A stretch of DNA of 64,000 nt from Phocoena phocoena (GCF_963924675.1 NC_089234.1:58198909-58262908), one strand, 5' to 3'; positions 11,891 to 24,944 are shown, counted from the stretch's first letter. The notes: generated by a model not told the origin, from the letters alone. Numbers and translations: made by a program.

Positions 11891-12490
11891 TATACTTCAG
11901 ATTCAAAAACATAAACTAGTTGAAAATAAAAGAATGGAAAAGATACGCCATACAAATAATAACCAAAGAAGGGTGAAGTGGCTACATTACTATCAGAAAA
12001 AAGATTTTAACATAAAAATTGTTACTGAAAGAAAAAAAGGACATTGTATAATGACGAAAAGGTCAATGTATCAAGAAAACATAGCAATTATAAATACATA
12101 TACACCTAACAACAGAGCCTCAAAAGACATGAAGAAAAAGTGACAATAATGAAAGAAGCAGACAATTCAACAATAACAGTTGAAGTCCTCAATATTACAC
12201 TTTTAATAATAGAATAACCAAGCAGAAGATGAGCAAGGAAATAGAAGTATTGAACAGCACTACAAACCCAACTAGACCTAGCAGACATCTACAGATGTCT
12301 TCATCCAACAGTAGCAGAATACACATTCTTCTCAATTGCACTCAGAACATTTTTCAGGACAGACCATATATTAGGCATAAAGCAAGCCTCAATAAATATA
12401 AAAGGACTGAAATCATATAAACTGCATTCTCTGACCACAATGGAATGAAATTAGAAATCAATAACAGAGGTAGATTTAGGAAATTCACAG
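11891..12490 (+). repeat. L1M ORF2 endonuclease-region fragment
   Basis: Blocks 'cctaacaacagagcctcaaa', 'cagacatctacagatgtctt' and 'gaccacaatggaatgaaatt' belong to the 5' part of ORF2. Here they follow the 3' part (11400-11890), so at least two L1 copies or a rearrangement are involved. Confidence 0.75.
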
Positions 12491-12686
12491 CCCAGTATAA
12501 ACCTTTGGGCAATACTGAATGACAGTGAGATAGCTGGAAAGATCAGATCTTAGGGTAGGGAACAGAGTCTGTGGGCAACAGCTCAAGGCATGTCCAACAG
12601 GAAACCCACTCACTTCCAACTGTGTCAGGTTTAATACAGCAAGGATCTCTGACAAATGCACTTTTAGGTCATTAAAACCAATAGCT

Positions 12687-13102
12687 CGACCTCCCTGAAG
12701 CCACAGTGGTTAAGAATCTGCCTGCCAATTCAGGGGACACAGGTTCACTCCCTGGTCCAGGAAGATCCCACATGCCACGGAGCAACTAAGCCCGTGGGCT
12801 GCAACTGCTGAGCCTATGTTCTAGAGCCCACGAGCCACAACTACTGAAGCCCCCGCACCCTACAGCCTGCACGTCACAACTACTAAAGCCCACATGCTCT
12901 AGGGCCCGCGTGCCGCAACTACTGAGCCCGCGTGCAGCAAATACTGAAGCCGGCACACCTAGAGCCCGTGCTCTGCAACAAAGAGAAGCCACTGCAATGA
13001 GAAGCCCGTGCACCACAATGAAGAGTAGCCCCTGCTTGCTGCAACTAGAGAAAACCCGTGTGCAACAATGAAGACCCAACACGGCCAAAAAAGAAAAAAA
13101 AC
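12687..13102 (+). repeat. CHR-type SINE, long form, with TSD
   Basis: TSD ACCAA(T/C)AGCT at 12677-12686 and 13103-13112. The tail is GGCCAAAAAAG(A)n. Diverged copy: the head reads CGACCTCCCTGAAGCC. Confidence 0.93.
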
Positions 13103-13112
13103 ACCAACAGCT

Positions 13113-14149
13113 AATCAGCTAAAATAAACCCTTCCCTGAACCCTCAGTTTCACAAAATGGTCATAAGGAATTAGTGAAACACAGGCTGACATAATTAGGG
13201 CTAGCTAAGACTCTCTAGAGATCCACAGAATTTAGGGAGCAAATGATTTCAAGTGACATGTATTCCAGAAATCTTTGAAAATGGGAATACTGTACCATGA
13301 GGCCACTGCCTTTTGCCTCCTCCCTCCTCTCCTACATTCCAAAGCAAAACTGGAGACAGCTCCACAGGCTAAATGAGGTTAAGTGAAATAAAAGTTGCAA
13401 AGTTAATTTAATTAAAATTTTCAAAGGAAAAAAAAATTTTTTTTCAAAGGTAAAAGCGAAGCTGAGCATTAAGAGAGATCTAGCTTTCTGATAAAGTTAT
13501 GTGATTTTTTTTTAAGGCATCATAAATTAGTGGGGAAAGTAAGAATTTTATTATATGATCCTGGAACAATCAGTCGGCTATTAAAAACACAACAAGAGGT
13601 TCTTACACCATTAACCAAAATTAAAACTGCAGACGACTTTAAGGATCTAAGTATCACACCACTAAAGACAAACAAAAAATTAGAAGGAAATATCAGTAAA
13701 TGCTTCTCTGAGCTCAGGATGGTAGGATGGAGAAAAATTTTCTTAAAAAAAAAAAAAAAACAAGAAAAAAAAATCACAAAAATTGATAACAGTATACTTC
13801 ATAGCACAACTAAGTAATATTTGCATACTGGTAAAAATATAAACACTGAATACAAATACTTAAACAAAAATGAAGACTTAATTACATTGAGATGAGAAGG
13901 GGAATGGGAAAAAGGGAAGGGTATATGTGTATAAGAGACCTTTATCCTTATTTTCCCTGGCAAGAAGTCAATAGAAAAATGTCTAAAATTGAAATTCAAG
14001 AAATAGCATTATAAGAATGCTGTTTAAAAACACAGAACTCTAACTTCCAGAAGAAATGACTAAATATGGTTGAAGGGTTGAAGATGGTTGCCTCCGGGGC
14101 ATAGGAATGAAGGATGGGGAACTAACTGCAACACTACAGCTATTGAGCA
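13113..14149. other. Unclassified intronic DNA
   Basis: AT-rich, with a 17-bp A-run near 13745. No gene or firmly classified repeat. Confidence 0.4.
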
Positions 14150-14548
14150 ATGACTATTAAACAAAAAACAAGTCATTTGTAATCAAAGAAATACAAAGCA
14201 AAGTAAAAGGGAGCCACTCTTCCCTCTACCACATTACCAAGATAAAAAGTACAGGTGAGGAAGCAAGTAGATGCCCAAGGCCTCTCATACTCTGCCCAAG
14301 AGTATAAACTGGTACTACCTTTTGGAACACTTTTTACAATACATTCCGAAAGTCTTAGAAAAAGAATTCATGTTTATGTCCCAGTGTACCTCCTCTAATA
14401 ATCTATCCTATAAGAAACAATTACCCACTTATACACAAAAATTTTTAGTAGCAGCATTATCTGTAATAACAAAAAAGTCAGGAACACCCTAAATGTTGAG
14501 CAACAAAGACATGAGAAATACTACCAGCCATTTAAAATCATACTTCAA

Positions 14549-14905
14549 GGGACTTCCCTGGTGGCGCAGTGGTTAAGAATCCACCTGCCAATGCAGGGGA
14601 CACGGGTTCAAGCCCTGGTCTGGGAAGATCCCACATGCTACAGAGCAACTAAGCCTGTGCCCCACGACTACTGAGCCTGTGCTCTAAAGCCCATGAGCCA
14701 CAACTACTGAGCCTGCGCTCTAGAGCCTGTGAGCCACAACCACTGAGCCTGCACACCTAGAGCCCGTGCTCCGCAGCAAGAGAAGCCACCTCAATGAGAA
14801 GCCCGTGTACCGCAACGAAGAGTAGCCCCTGCTCACCACAACTAGAGAAAGCCCGCACACAGCAATGAAGACCCAATGCAGCCAAAAATAAAAAATAAAG
14901 TAAAA
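14549..14905 (+). repeat. CHR-type SINE, long form
   Basis: GGGACTTCCCTGGTGGCGCA head to GCAGCCAAAAATAAAAAATA tail. The CCACAACTACTGAGCC block is expanded by an internal duplication at about 14660-14745. Confidence 0.95.
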
Positions 14906-14958
14906 TAAAAGCACACGTCAAAGAATCAATAAGAATACGGGAAAAGGTTTACAACATG

Positions 14959-15175
14959 GTTTTTTTTGTTGTTGTTGTTGTTTGCAGTACGCAGGCCTCT
15001 CACTGTTGTGGCCTCTCCCGTTGCGGAGCACAGGCTCCAGACGCGCAGGCTCAGCAGCCATGGCTCACGGGCCCAGCCGCTCCACAACACGTAGGAATTT
15101 CCCGGACCGGGGCACGAACCCGTGTCCCCTGCATCAGCAGGCGGACTCTCAACCACTGCGCCACCAGGGAAGCCC
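14959..15175 (-). repeat. CHR-type SINE, short form, with TSD
   Basis: TSD TACAACATG at 14950-14958 and 15176-15184. The tail contains a (GTT)n variant of the poly-A tract. Confidence 0.96.
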
Positions 15176-15420
15176 TACAACATGTTTTAAATGTAGAAAG
15201 CAAGATACAAAATTATATAGCTAACATCTTTTTATTTAAATAGAACAAATGTACATGTAGGAGAAAAAAAGACTGGAAGAAAATACAAACTTTTAACAGT
15301 AGTTATCTTTAGAGTGAAATCTGCAGTCATAGTATATCACCTCTGAACTTTTCTGTATCCTTCGAAGTCTGTACAATAAGCAGGTGTTACTCTGAAAACA
15401 TACTCTTTTCCTCATTATTT

Positions 15421-15709
15421 AAATAACAAGAAGTGGGGAAAACAACAAAGGAACACTAGTTTTAGCCATTAGTGGCCTATGTGACTAGAGCCAGTCTCCA
15501 ATAGGAGAGGCAGCCTTCAGCAGAAGGGGACAAGGGTATCCATTTGCACTTCTCCTTCAAGTGCAGGAAGGCCAGGGAGGAAGTGCCGGGGCAACTACCC
15601 CTCCCACAGCGCTGGACTCTGCTCAGCTATCCTTTCTAGCCCGGCCCAGGAAAGGCTTGCTGCCTCGCTATCTCAAGGCCCCATGGCTGTAGCCAACTAC
15701 CCCTATGCA
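15421..15709. other. Unclassified intronic DNA
   Basis: Moderately GC-rich. Nothing recognised. Confidence 0.35.
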
Positions 15710-15805
15710 GTCTGTGCTTTTATTATCTCCATTTTTCAGCTGAGGAAACCAAGACAAAGAGCTTACTTGCCCAGCGGAAAAGTCAGGATTTGAACCTAAG
15801 CATTC
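15710..15805 (+). repeat. MIR core fragment
   Basis: CATTTTTCAGCTGAGGAAAC, then CTTACTTGCCCAGC and GTCAGGATTTGAACC. Confidence 0.85.
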
Positions 15806-15939
15806 TGCCCCCCAGCGCCTCTTCCTCCTAAGACTCCTTTCAAATGACCTCTAAGGTCTCTTTTAGCAACAACAAGGGCCCTGTCCAGTTAACGTATCTA
15901 GACTGTTTCCTCAACCACAAAAGTCCCTGTTTGCTGCAC

Positions 15940-16095
15940 ACCGGCATCTCCCAGAGATATGAAAAAGTTCTAATGCCTGCCTCCCACGCTGACATTCTGC
16001 ATTAACAGGCGTCGTATGGTCCGGGCATCAGAATTTTTAAAAGCTCTTCAGATGATTCAAATGTGCAGCAAAGTCTGGGAACCACTGGCCTAAGT
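15940..16095. repeat. MER5-like DNA transposon remnant
   Basis: Contains 'gggcatcagaatttttaaaa' and 'aaagtctgggaaccactggc', typical of the hAT-Charlie MER5A/B group. Confidence 0.65.
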
Positions 16096-16869
16096 CAAAT
16101 GACCTGCTGAAGGAGGGGGGAGGGGAGAGCCTCCAGAAAAATACTCATAAATATATAAGCCCAACATTCTGTATACAATTTCAGGGTTTACAACCACTGA
16201 AAGGAGTCCTTGGATGTCAGCTTAAAACCCTTGAACTTGGTGACCCTGAAGATCACCTGCCCCTCTAAAATGTTATCCTACAGTTGAAGAATTATGATAC
16301 AACAGTTTTACTACATTAATTCATAATAGAGACAAGAAATGAACGTGATGATTTTTGGTTTTCTGTTCTGAAGCACAAACCCTAAGTCAATTAGTCAATG
16401 GTTTCCTTTGGGATGAGTATTTGGGAGAAAAGAGGAAAGGAATTAGCAGTATAAGCTGACATCAGCACTATCACATCAGCAATGTGTTTAACCAAATGTA
16501 AAGATTTCTAGATAAGTGGATGGCTACTGTGAGGAGTGAGGAGAAAGGGAGAGGAGAGGGTCCATTATCAAATCATCCTGGGAAACTGTGGGCTAAGCAA
16601 GCTAAATTCCAGAACTTCTCAGGGACATTAGAACTCAGAACGTTATTAGCATCCTTAACATCTTGAAGAGTACCATTTCCTTCTACCTCAGAGGTTGTTT
16701 GGGAAAAGCCACCTTAAATAAGGTCACACCATAAATTTTAAGTCTTTTCAGCGACTCCTATTACAAACACTAAAAAGGCACTTAGAGGTCCAGCATTATA
16801 AGAACCTAATGTGTAACTATTTTCAATACCTTTTCTTTAAAAGAAGTTTTTCTTCATGAGGGAAAATAT
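16096..16869. other. Unclassified intronic DNA
   Basis: No gene or repeat recognised. Confidence 0.4.
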
Positions 16870-17115
16870 GAGGTAGTGTAGCCTAATGGTTAAGCATACA
16901 GACTATGGAGCCAAGACGCCTGTGCCTGAATCCTGGCTCCACTCCCCATACAACAGCCATGTGACTTTGGGCAAGTCCTTCAACCTCATGTACCTCAGTC
17001 CCCTCCCGTGTAAGAACGAAAAGAAGTACTACCTCACAGGCAAGTTGCTATACTTAAAGCACTTTAAGTAGTGTCTGACTCACAGTAGGCAATATATAAA
17101 ATGTTGGCTGTTGTT
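16870..17115 (+). repeat. MIR element, nearly full length
   Basis: GTGTAGCCTAATGGTTAAGC, then CATGTGACTTTGGGCAAGTC, then 'ctcacagtaggcaatatata'. All consensus blocks are in order. Confidence 0.9.
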
Positions 17116-17211
17116 ACTCATTCCTAAAGAAAATAAATTTTCAGTCACTGTGAAAATGAATGTCTTGGCATGTTTCAACTGGTAATTCTAACTACAATTT
17201 AAATATGGCTT

Positions 17212-17263
17212 GGGCTTCCCTGGTGGCGCAGTGGTTGAGAGTCCGCCTGCCGATGCAGGGGAC
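17212..17263 (+). repeat. CHR-type SINE, only the 5' 52 bp present
   Basis: GGGCTTCCCTGGTGGCGCAG through GCCGATGCAGGGGA, then an abrupt join to MIR sequence. There is no body and no A-tail, which is the opposite of normal 5' truncation. Confidence 0.95.
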
Positions 17264-17460
17264 TGTGCACCAGGCTGAAACACCAGCTCTGACACTTCCT
17301 GTGTACTCTTGGGCAAGGTACCATCTCTGGCCTGTCTCTTCATCTGTAAAATTCCATCAGTAACAGTACTTATCTCTCAGGGTTCATGTAAAATTATTTT
17401 GTATATGTTAAATATTTAGAACTTTACCTGGTACATAGTAAGCACTAAGTATTTAATACT
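17264..17460 (+). repeat. MIR element lacking its 5' end
   Basis: Starts inside the MIR body (CAGCTCTGACACTTCCTGTG). It continues through 'cttcatctgtaaaattccat' to 'tggtacatagtaagcactaa'. Confidence 0.88.
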
Positions 17461-18236
17461 AATATCTTCTTGCATATTTTCTGTATAGCCTTCAAATCTA
17501 ATATGAACTGTTTATTATGCATACTTTACAAGGTATAAGTTTTTAACCATGTTCTTTTGCTCTTGTGTCTCACAGACAGAATTGAGAACTGAAATAGTCA
17601 CAGACACAAATCGCACATTTCAGGAAAGTCAAGGCACTTACTGCAAGATACATGGTGATGTTTATTTCATTTTGCTCTGAAATTTTTAGAAACTGGAAAA
17701 ATACATATAATTTGCCCCTGATCAAAACTGCCTGTAGGCTTTTGTTCCTACCCTAGCAAGATTTATTGCTAACCAATATACTATGTTAAACTGAAATCAA
17801 GATATTACACAATTTTCCAATGCAGAGATGATTTTATATAAGTTGGTATAAATGCTTTGTGAGGATGTAGTTGTTGGCATCTTATATTTCAGTAGCTGGT
17901 GGAAAAATGAGATAAGTTGGAAGGGAGGTTTATAGTGTCAGAGCTCATCAGATGAGAAGATCATCTTTTTTTATCAGCTCTAGAAAGCACATTTACAGGC
18001 TGATAACTAAACAGTTATTCTTTACCAACTGGAACAGTCAGTATTACCAAGGTATTCCAACTAACCGCAGCTACTGCAGAAAATTCTACTAAAACACTGT
18101 GGAATGAAAGGAAATGAAGAATTGTTAAGGTTAACTGCCTTTGTGAATTTTGATGTGATTTTTTTTTTCTAAGTTTTTACCAAGAACTAAAAGAATATAA
18201 TATACATCCAACTGCATGATATTTTTCTTTTTTTCC
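17461..18236. other. Unclassified AT-rich intronic DNA
   Basis: Nothing recognised. Confidence 0.4.
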
Positions 18237-18290
18237 CAACTTTATTGAAGTATAACTGACATATAACATTGTGACAATGATATTATTCTT
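18237..18290 (-). repeat. Short old L1 3'-end fragment
   Basis: CTTTATTGAAGTATAACTGA then CATATAACATTGTGA is the minus-strand L1 3' terminus. Confidence 0.65.
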
Positions 18291-18827
18291 TTTTAAATAA
18301 GTCACTTTCTTTTTCGGCCTGTTCAGAGTTCTCTGAGGATTCAAATTTAAATAACAGACACAAAATTCTTCAGATGTTACTTAGTCTTCAAAACATCATC
18401 AAAGAGCCTCTCTTATTAAGTTGTTTTACATATCTTCATGCACTCTGTGGGCATTTAAATGAGAGATCCTTGTCTACAACTTTAAATGTACTTGTTAGAA
18501 AACGTTTTGGATATCCAAACTCCTATTGTTAAAAACTCTCAAGCTATTACTGCCAAATCCATTCTTCAGTTCTTTGACTCCAGAGTAAAGAAACACTAAG
18601 TGGAAATGGGAGGCAGCCCCTGTTTCTGCCCTCGTGGAAATGATTCAGGATGTACCACCAGACCTAGAACTCAGGCTGCCTGACTTCCAGCCTTCAGCTA
18701 GCATTATTCCCATAAATTGTGATTCATTCCTTTCCAAGCAGACTTAGACCGTGTGATTACACTATAGCTCCAAAGCCTTCAAAGATTTGCAACCTCTAGT
18801 GCAAAAACTGATTTAGGTGAGGATACT
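18291..18827. other. Unclassified intronic DNA
   Basis: Nothing recognised. Confidence 0.35.
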
Positions 18828-19345
18828 GAAACCACTGTGTGGCAGGCAGAATAATGCCACCCCCCACACCCAAATATCCACTCCCTAATGCCAAGAACCT
18901 GTCCACCTGTCACCTTACATGGCAAAATGACCTTTATAGCTGTGATTAAGTTAAAGACTTAGAGATGGGGAGATTATCCTGGATTATGTAAGTGGCCCCA
19001 ATCTAACCACACGAATCCTTGAAAAGCTGCCCAGGTGGTTGGTCACAGAAAGAAGTAACTATGATAAAATGGTCAGAGATGGGATGTGCTGGCTTTGAAG
19101 GCAGAGGGAGGGGGCCATGAGCCAAGAAATGCAGACAGGCTGTAGAAGCTGCAAAAGGTGAAGAAACAGATTCTCCCCTAGAGCCTCCAGAAAGGAGCAC
19201 AGTCCTACCGACACCTTGATATCAACCCTATGAGAACATGTTGGGCTTCCAACCTACAGAACTGGAAGACAATAAATCTGCGGTGTTTTAAGCCACTAAG
19301 TTTGTGGTAATTTCTCACAGCAAGTAATAGAAAACTAATATACAA
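18828..19345 (+). repeat. Old LTR-like interspersed repeat (MaLR/MLT1-like, family tentative)
   Basis: About 515 bp with diagnostic blocks GTGGCAGGCAGAATAATGCC, GGGGAGATTATCCTGGATTA, ATTCTCCCCTAGAGCCTCCA and 'taagccactaagtttgtggt'. No internal viral genes. Confidence 0.7.
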
Positions 19346-22300
19346 AGGGTGAAAGGTTATTCACATGGTCTCAAAGTATCACTGTACAAATTACTTATTC
19401 ACTGCAAAATGAAAAAGGTGCCTTTATAAAGAGAGATCTGGCAGACACCACCTTAACCAACTAATCAAATAAGCACTGCCAGTAACAAGACAACCTGAAA
19501 GGATGTGACAAAAAAGGAAATACACAACATGACCCATGCAGTATTCTCGCCGAAAATATTTACTCTGAACCTAATCATGAGGACCTAATCAGACAAACAC
19601 TAATTGTGGGACATCCTACAAAACAACTGGCTTAGACTCTTCAAAACTGTCACTGACAGAAGAAGTAAAAAAAGAGTAAAAACGGTTCCCTATTAAAGGA
19701 GACATGACAACTAAATGTGATGCAAGATTCTTAACTGGATCCTAGCTGAAAAACAAAAGTTATAAACGACATTTTGGGTCCATCTGAAGAAATACGGACT
19801 ATCTATTAGATATAACACTCTTGTTTCACTGTTGAATTTCTTACATGAGATAAAAGTATTGTGGTTATACAGGAGAATGTTCCTTGACATATAATTATTA
19901 TAATTTAATATCATAATAAATTTTTTTGCTATCATTTTCAAACAGTTCAGCCAAAAAGTGTGAATATGTGTATGTATGTGTATATACACAAACACACACA
20001 CACGGGAGAGAAAGAACAAATGTGGAAAAATGTTAAAAATCAGTGAATCTAGTGAAAGAAATATAGCACTTATTGCACTACTCTTTCAACTTTTCTGCAG
20101 TACTGCAATTTCGTAAATACAAAGTTAAGGGGGAATCGTCTTCCTGGCTCCCACCACTGCCTGCTTTTCCCAGTCTCCTCACGTCCTGCCAGTACTGTAG
20201 CTGGAACAGCTTATATTCTTCAAACTGCCCACACTCTTCCACTAGCAGATTCTGTGTTCTGCTGCTTCACTCACATCTCAAGGCTCAATAGCTGCAGTTG
20301 GGTTTCGATATAAGGTAGAAGCTTGTACATGGTATTAAAATACCGGTTTGGGAAACTAGTTGATCAAATATCAAACAAGAATCATCATTTCATGTCCTTA
20401 ATACTAGATTTTAGTTTGAGCACTCTTTGTTGCTCTTATTATTGTTTCTCTTACGCCATATAATCTTTACTCTCTGTTTTCTTGAACTTCGTCATCGCGT
20501 TTATGATCTGAGATGGTCACAAGCATGGCAGTCAACCATGGACAAAAATCAAAACTGGTGGCATCAGAAACTACTACAGACACATTCAAGCGCGGCCTCT
20601 GGCTCCCAGCCCACACCACTGTGAGTATCACAGGCAGCTCAGACCAAGGCTCACCTCCTTCCTGTAGGCCTCATTGCTCTCCATATGGCAGCTTCCCAAC
20701 ATCAAAGAAGATGGAAGAAATTATCTAAATTTACCAGGCTAGTCCCATTCCCTCCCTTGAACTGTGGAAGAGTCACTGATATCTCAATTACCTATTCTGC
20801 AATACCTTTTTCTGCATGCTGAGATTTTGGAATGCTAAAAAAAAAAGGGGGGTGTGGGGTGGGGTGGTACTAGACTAACAGATGGAGGATTAGGAACAAA
20901 AGACCTCCCTGACAGGAGAAACAAGAGCTAAAACGTTTGTATACCTACTATAATAGCACAGAGGAACAAAAATTGAACTTGTAAATAAAATTAAGTTTCT
21001 CTTCTGAAATGCCTGTCTAGCTACAGACAGGAAAAGGCCCAGCATGGTTTCTATGTATGCTTATGCTGTTTCTAATAGAAAGGATACAATCAAGCCAAAA
21101 CAAACATCTGTTAACCAGTTAAGTTTGTTAATGAAACAAAATTGCAGCTGGTTTTATCAAAGATCAAAAGTGAAGCAAATTAGAGAAAGGATGTATGAAC
21201 AAAGCTGGTTTCTAAAAACTAATGGCTAAAGAATTCTAAACCCACTTGTCAAATTAACACAAATCCTTCCTGGATTTTGCTTAGACCACTGATTAGTATT
21301 TATTTTGTATCTTTGAAGAAACCAGCCTCACAGTTTAAATCTAATATCATTTACTCTAGAACTCTGCCTATATAGTTCACTTTGCAGCGCTTTCAATGTA
21401 TTACATTTCACAAAACAAAGCAAAAAATAAAAAAGTTACACTCTACCATTAATATTCTGCTAATTAAAAGGTTCGCTTATAAAAGGAAGAACAACAGTAT
21501 ACAGTTTGCAACTCCTAGAGACTTCTCTGGGAAAGCAGTCCAGTCCTAAGCATAAGCATGATAACAGTGATTGGCATTTCACAATGAGCCCTGCCAGGCC
21601 TCCTTCTCTTACTTCTATAAACTCCCCATCACCACCTGAAGACAGTGAGATAAGAGCACCCACACACAAACAAAACACACTTTCCTCATGGCGCTGCTAA
21701 ATGAAAATGTCACAAATTACATGGCTGACTCATTTGCAAACTTTAATTTAGTGAGCTAATTGATGTTTATGTACTCAGAAACATTAATAGACTGGAGAGA
21801 TCAAAGTACCTGAGAAGATGCAGATTCACATGTGAAATGCTGGTTTAACTGGAGAAGAACAGTTCAATCAAATCTACTGTAGTTTAATGTATAGGCCAAG
21901 AAAATTAAGTTTATAAACAAAACAAAAAGTCATGAATTTTCCAATCAAAATTTGCTATTGCAGTGATAAAACAATCACATTTTCTCATGTATTCTTTTTA
22001 CATTACAAAGATAAAATATATAAAAAGAATATAGACCTTCGTTCTGAGAAACATTATAAAAATCTTCGCCATCCAAGATATGGTCAGAATAAATCAGCAA
22101 ACAACACTTAACTGTTAAATAACTTCAAAGCTACAAAATATAGATTTTTCTTAGCACTCAAAGTATAACAAATACAGCTGTTATAATCCAAATAGGTATA
22201 GGGAACACAACAGTAAATTCCTGAAAGCTGCTGAAAATATCCAAAATTAGTCAAGAAATTACACCCTTAGCAGCCTTAATGCTTGGAAGAAAATACTATC

Positions 22301-23204
22301 AGGAAATCAAAAAATAGACTGCTCTATATATCATTCACGTCAAGGTCAGGAAAAGGCAGCTATAATGTCAAACATATCTAAGATCCAAAGAGTTAAAAAG
22401 AATACTTAATCCTCTGACATAATGTTTCTATTTTTCCTGAAACCTATTTCATTAGAAGTCTAGACAAGTCCCATCTCGATAAAAGTTCAAAAGTGGAACA
22501 TGCTGTCACTCCTGAGTGCGAGAGAAAGACGCATCCTTCCCTTGACCCGACTAACTAGTCTTAGACAATCTGAGGGCTCTCTCAACAACACCCCAGCAAC
22601 TGGTACTATCTGCTCACAAAAGCAGTCCTAGTGCTATTTTGAAGAACTTCTGAAGCTTACCCATAGGAACAACATAACACAATCCTTTTCCTTCCCTGAC
22701 CCTGGAACAGCACTATGGATTCACCTAGTCATTCACATTATATAATAGGTTTCTGTCTGACTTCAGTCATTCTAAAACCTACTTTCATTCATACTGATCC
22801 CAAAATTCATGTTACAGAATATGGAAGAGTGTATTCTGCCGTATTTAGGCCTTTATCCAACTTTCAGTTGAATGCACACAACTAAGCACTCTTTGAGAAA
22901 TGTGACATCTGCAATACAAAGGACACCAATTCAAAGGAAAACTGAGAAGGACAACAGAGAGGAGGTCATTTGGACTCTATAATTAGCAGATAAAAAATAC
23001 ACACATTTCTGTCAAAAAGATCCAGAGTTGTCTGAAACCATGAACAGTTCTCCTAGGGCTGAGAAACTTCTGGAAGCCTGCCACATCATAGAACAATATG
23101 GACTAGGGAATGGTCCTTCACAAAGTACGGGAGATTGGAAAAGTTCCAGAGGGGGATGAGGATGGTCTCTCTAGGGCAGGGAGAAAACTGAAGAAAAGAA
23201 AATC
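19346..23204. other. Long unclassified AT-rich intronic stretch
   Basis: About 3.9 kb with no SINE, LINE or gene that I can identify. Contains a short CA run near 19987-20003 and a G-rich run at 20847-20867. The lack of young SINEs contrasts with both flanks. Confidence 0.45.
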
Positions 23205-23221
23205 TAAAAATAAAGTTCTTT

Positions 23222-23558
23222 TTTTAAAAAATTTATCTACTTTTTATTTTATTTATTTTTGGCTGTGTTGGGTCTTTGTTGCTGCATGTGGGCTTTTCTA
23301 GTTGTGGTGAGCAGGGGCTACTCTTCCTTGTGGTACGCAGACTTCTCATTGCGGTGGCTTCTCTTATTGTGGAGCATGGGCTCTAGATGCGCGGCCTTCG
23401 GTAGTTGTGGCTCGTGGGCTCTAGAGCACAGGCTCAGTAGTTGTGGCACAGGGGCTTGGTTGCTCCGCGGCATGTGGGATTTCCCGGACCAGGGCTTGAA
23501 CCCATGTCCCCTGCATGGGCAGGTGGATTCTTAACCACTACGCCACCAGGGAAGTCCG
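23222..23558 (-). repeat. CHR-type SINE, long form, with 17-bp TSD
   Basis: A perfect TSD TAAAAATAAAGTTCTTT lies at 23205-23221 and 23559-23575. Confidence 0.97.
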
Positions 23559-23575
23559 TAAAAATAAAGTTCTTT

Positions 23576-24101
23576 AAATTACACCATTTACACAACACAA
23601 GAAACTGATGTAGGATGTACATTAATCTTCTATTTATGGAAATATTTCATACTAATTACTCCACCAAAAACCCTAATAAAATATCTCCCTAAAAGGAGGT
23701 GGAGGACAAATAGAATAAACAACTAAACAGGCCAAAACCATGAAAAGTGATTTTTAATATAGTTCTGTCTCTCAGCCCCATTTCTGATCACCTGTGCTCC
23801 TTCTGAAACTCATTTTTATTTTTTTCTTATTGACAGTATCATTGTGGTAATTACGTTAGAAGGTTTTTCATAAGATTGTAATACAGTTATTTCATTTCTT
23901 CAAGAAAAAAACATCAAAAGCCCTACCTGGTATTAGAAGTGTCTCTCTTTCCAACTATAGCTGCCTAGAATGAGTTCCCATACTATGCACTGCACTAAAA
24001 ACATACCAAGATTTGACACTTAATAAATTTTAGGAAGATATTCCCAATAAAGTGAAATACCAAGGAATGTTTAAAATTGAACCAAACTGATTTTATAAAA
24101 A
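23576..24101. other. Unclassified intronic DNA
   Basis: Nothing recognised. Confidence 0.35.
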
Positions 24102-24112
24102 TGCTAAAGCCC

Positions 24113-24327
24113 TGGGGCTTCCCTGGTGGCGCAGTGGTTGAGAGTCCGCCTGCTGATGCAGGGGACACGGGTTCGTGCCCCGGTCTGGGAAGATCCCACA
24201 TGACGCGGAGCAGCTGGGCTCGTGAGCCATGGCCGCTGAACCTGCGCGTCTGGAGCCTGTGTTCCGCAACGGGAGAGGCCACAACAGTGAGAGGCCCGCG
24301 TACCAAAAAAAAAAAAAAAAAAAAAAT
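24113..24327 (+). repeat. CHR-type SINE, short form, with TSD
   Basis: TSD TGCTAAAGCCC at 24102-24112 and 24328-24338. The pure A-tail of more than 20 bp suggests a young insertion. Confidence 0.97.
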
Positions 24328-24338
24328 TGCTAAAGCCC

Positions 24339-24944
24339 AAATGTTCAAATGGAATCTTAATGCTACAAAATGTATAGTAATAACTGAAGTCTGTCTTAGA
24401 ATATCTGACTTTCCAAAGTCCTCATAATCTGACCTAATTGAGCTTTACCATTTTTAATGAGAAACACTAATACTATCCTTTAGGAGTTCCCTCACCAAGT
24501 CAAAGATAAAGTTTTATCTTCAGTGGTTTAATTCATTTCCATATCACCTCACCAAAGAGAGCTTTCTTAAATAAATACAAAGAACTTACGCTAAGGAGCC
24601 AGTATGGTAATATCCAGTTTGAATTCTAGACTATCAGAAGATGTGCAATTACATTTCAGAAAGGAAGGAGCTCTTCTATTTTAACTTGCATTGTATTCCT
24701 CCTAGCAGTCATGCATAGGAATGATGATGATGTTACATTTAATTAGACACAGATTTACTATTTTCCCTACTGCTTTCCCATACTGCTAATATTATAAATA
24801 GTGCCTGCTTTAAAAACTGTACTAAGTTCATTGCAACTACCAAATTTAAAATGCCAGAAATCTATTTGTTGGGGGACAACTGCTTCTAAGCATTTGAGGA
24901 ACTGGAAGAGATACTTTCACTGTTAATGAAAAGCCACCCCTGTT
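24339..24944. other. Unclassified AT-rich intronic DNA
   Basis: Nothing recognised. Confidence 0.35.

Larger units (their letters stand above)
14150..15420 (+). repeat. Old LINE (L1M/HAL1-like) interrupted by two SINEs
   Basis: The upstream part (14150-14545) has 'cctataagaaacaattaccc' and 'tagcagcattatctgtaata'. The downstream part (15185-15420) continues with 'cagtagttatctttagagtg' and a 3'-tail style end. SINEs at 14549 and 14959 split it. Confidence 0.6.

Noticed and set aside
12687..14905. CRISPR-like spaced direct repeats (CACAACTACTGAAGCCC units)
   Set aside because: These are internal duplications of the long-form SINE body in a mammalian genome. Spacing and repeat units are irregular and there are no cas genes.
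20847..20867. G-quadruplex in the intron
   Set aside because: Only three runs of four or more G plus a GG, next to a poly-A run. Too weak to report as a feature.
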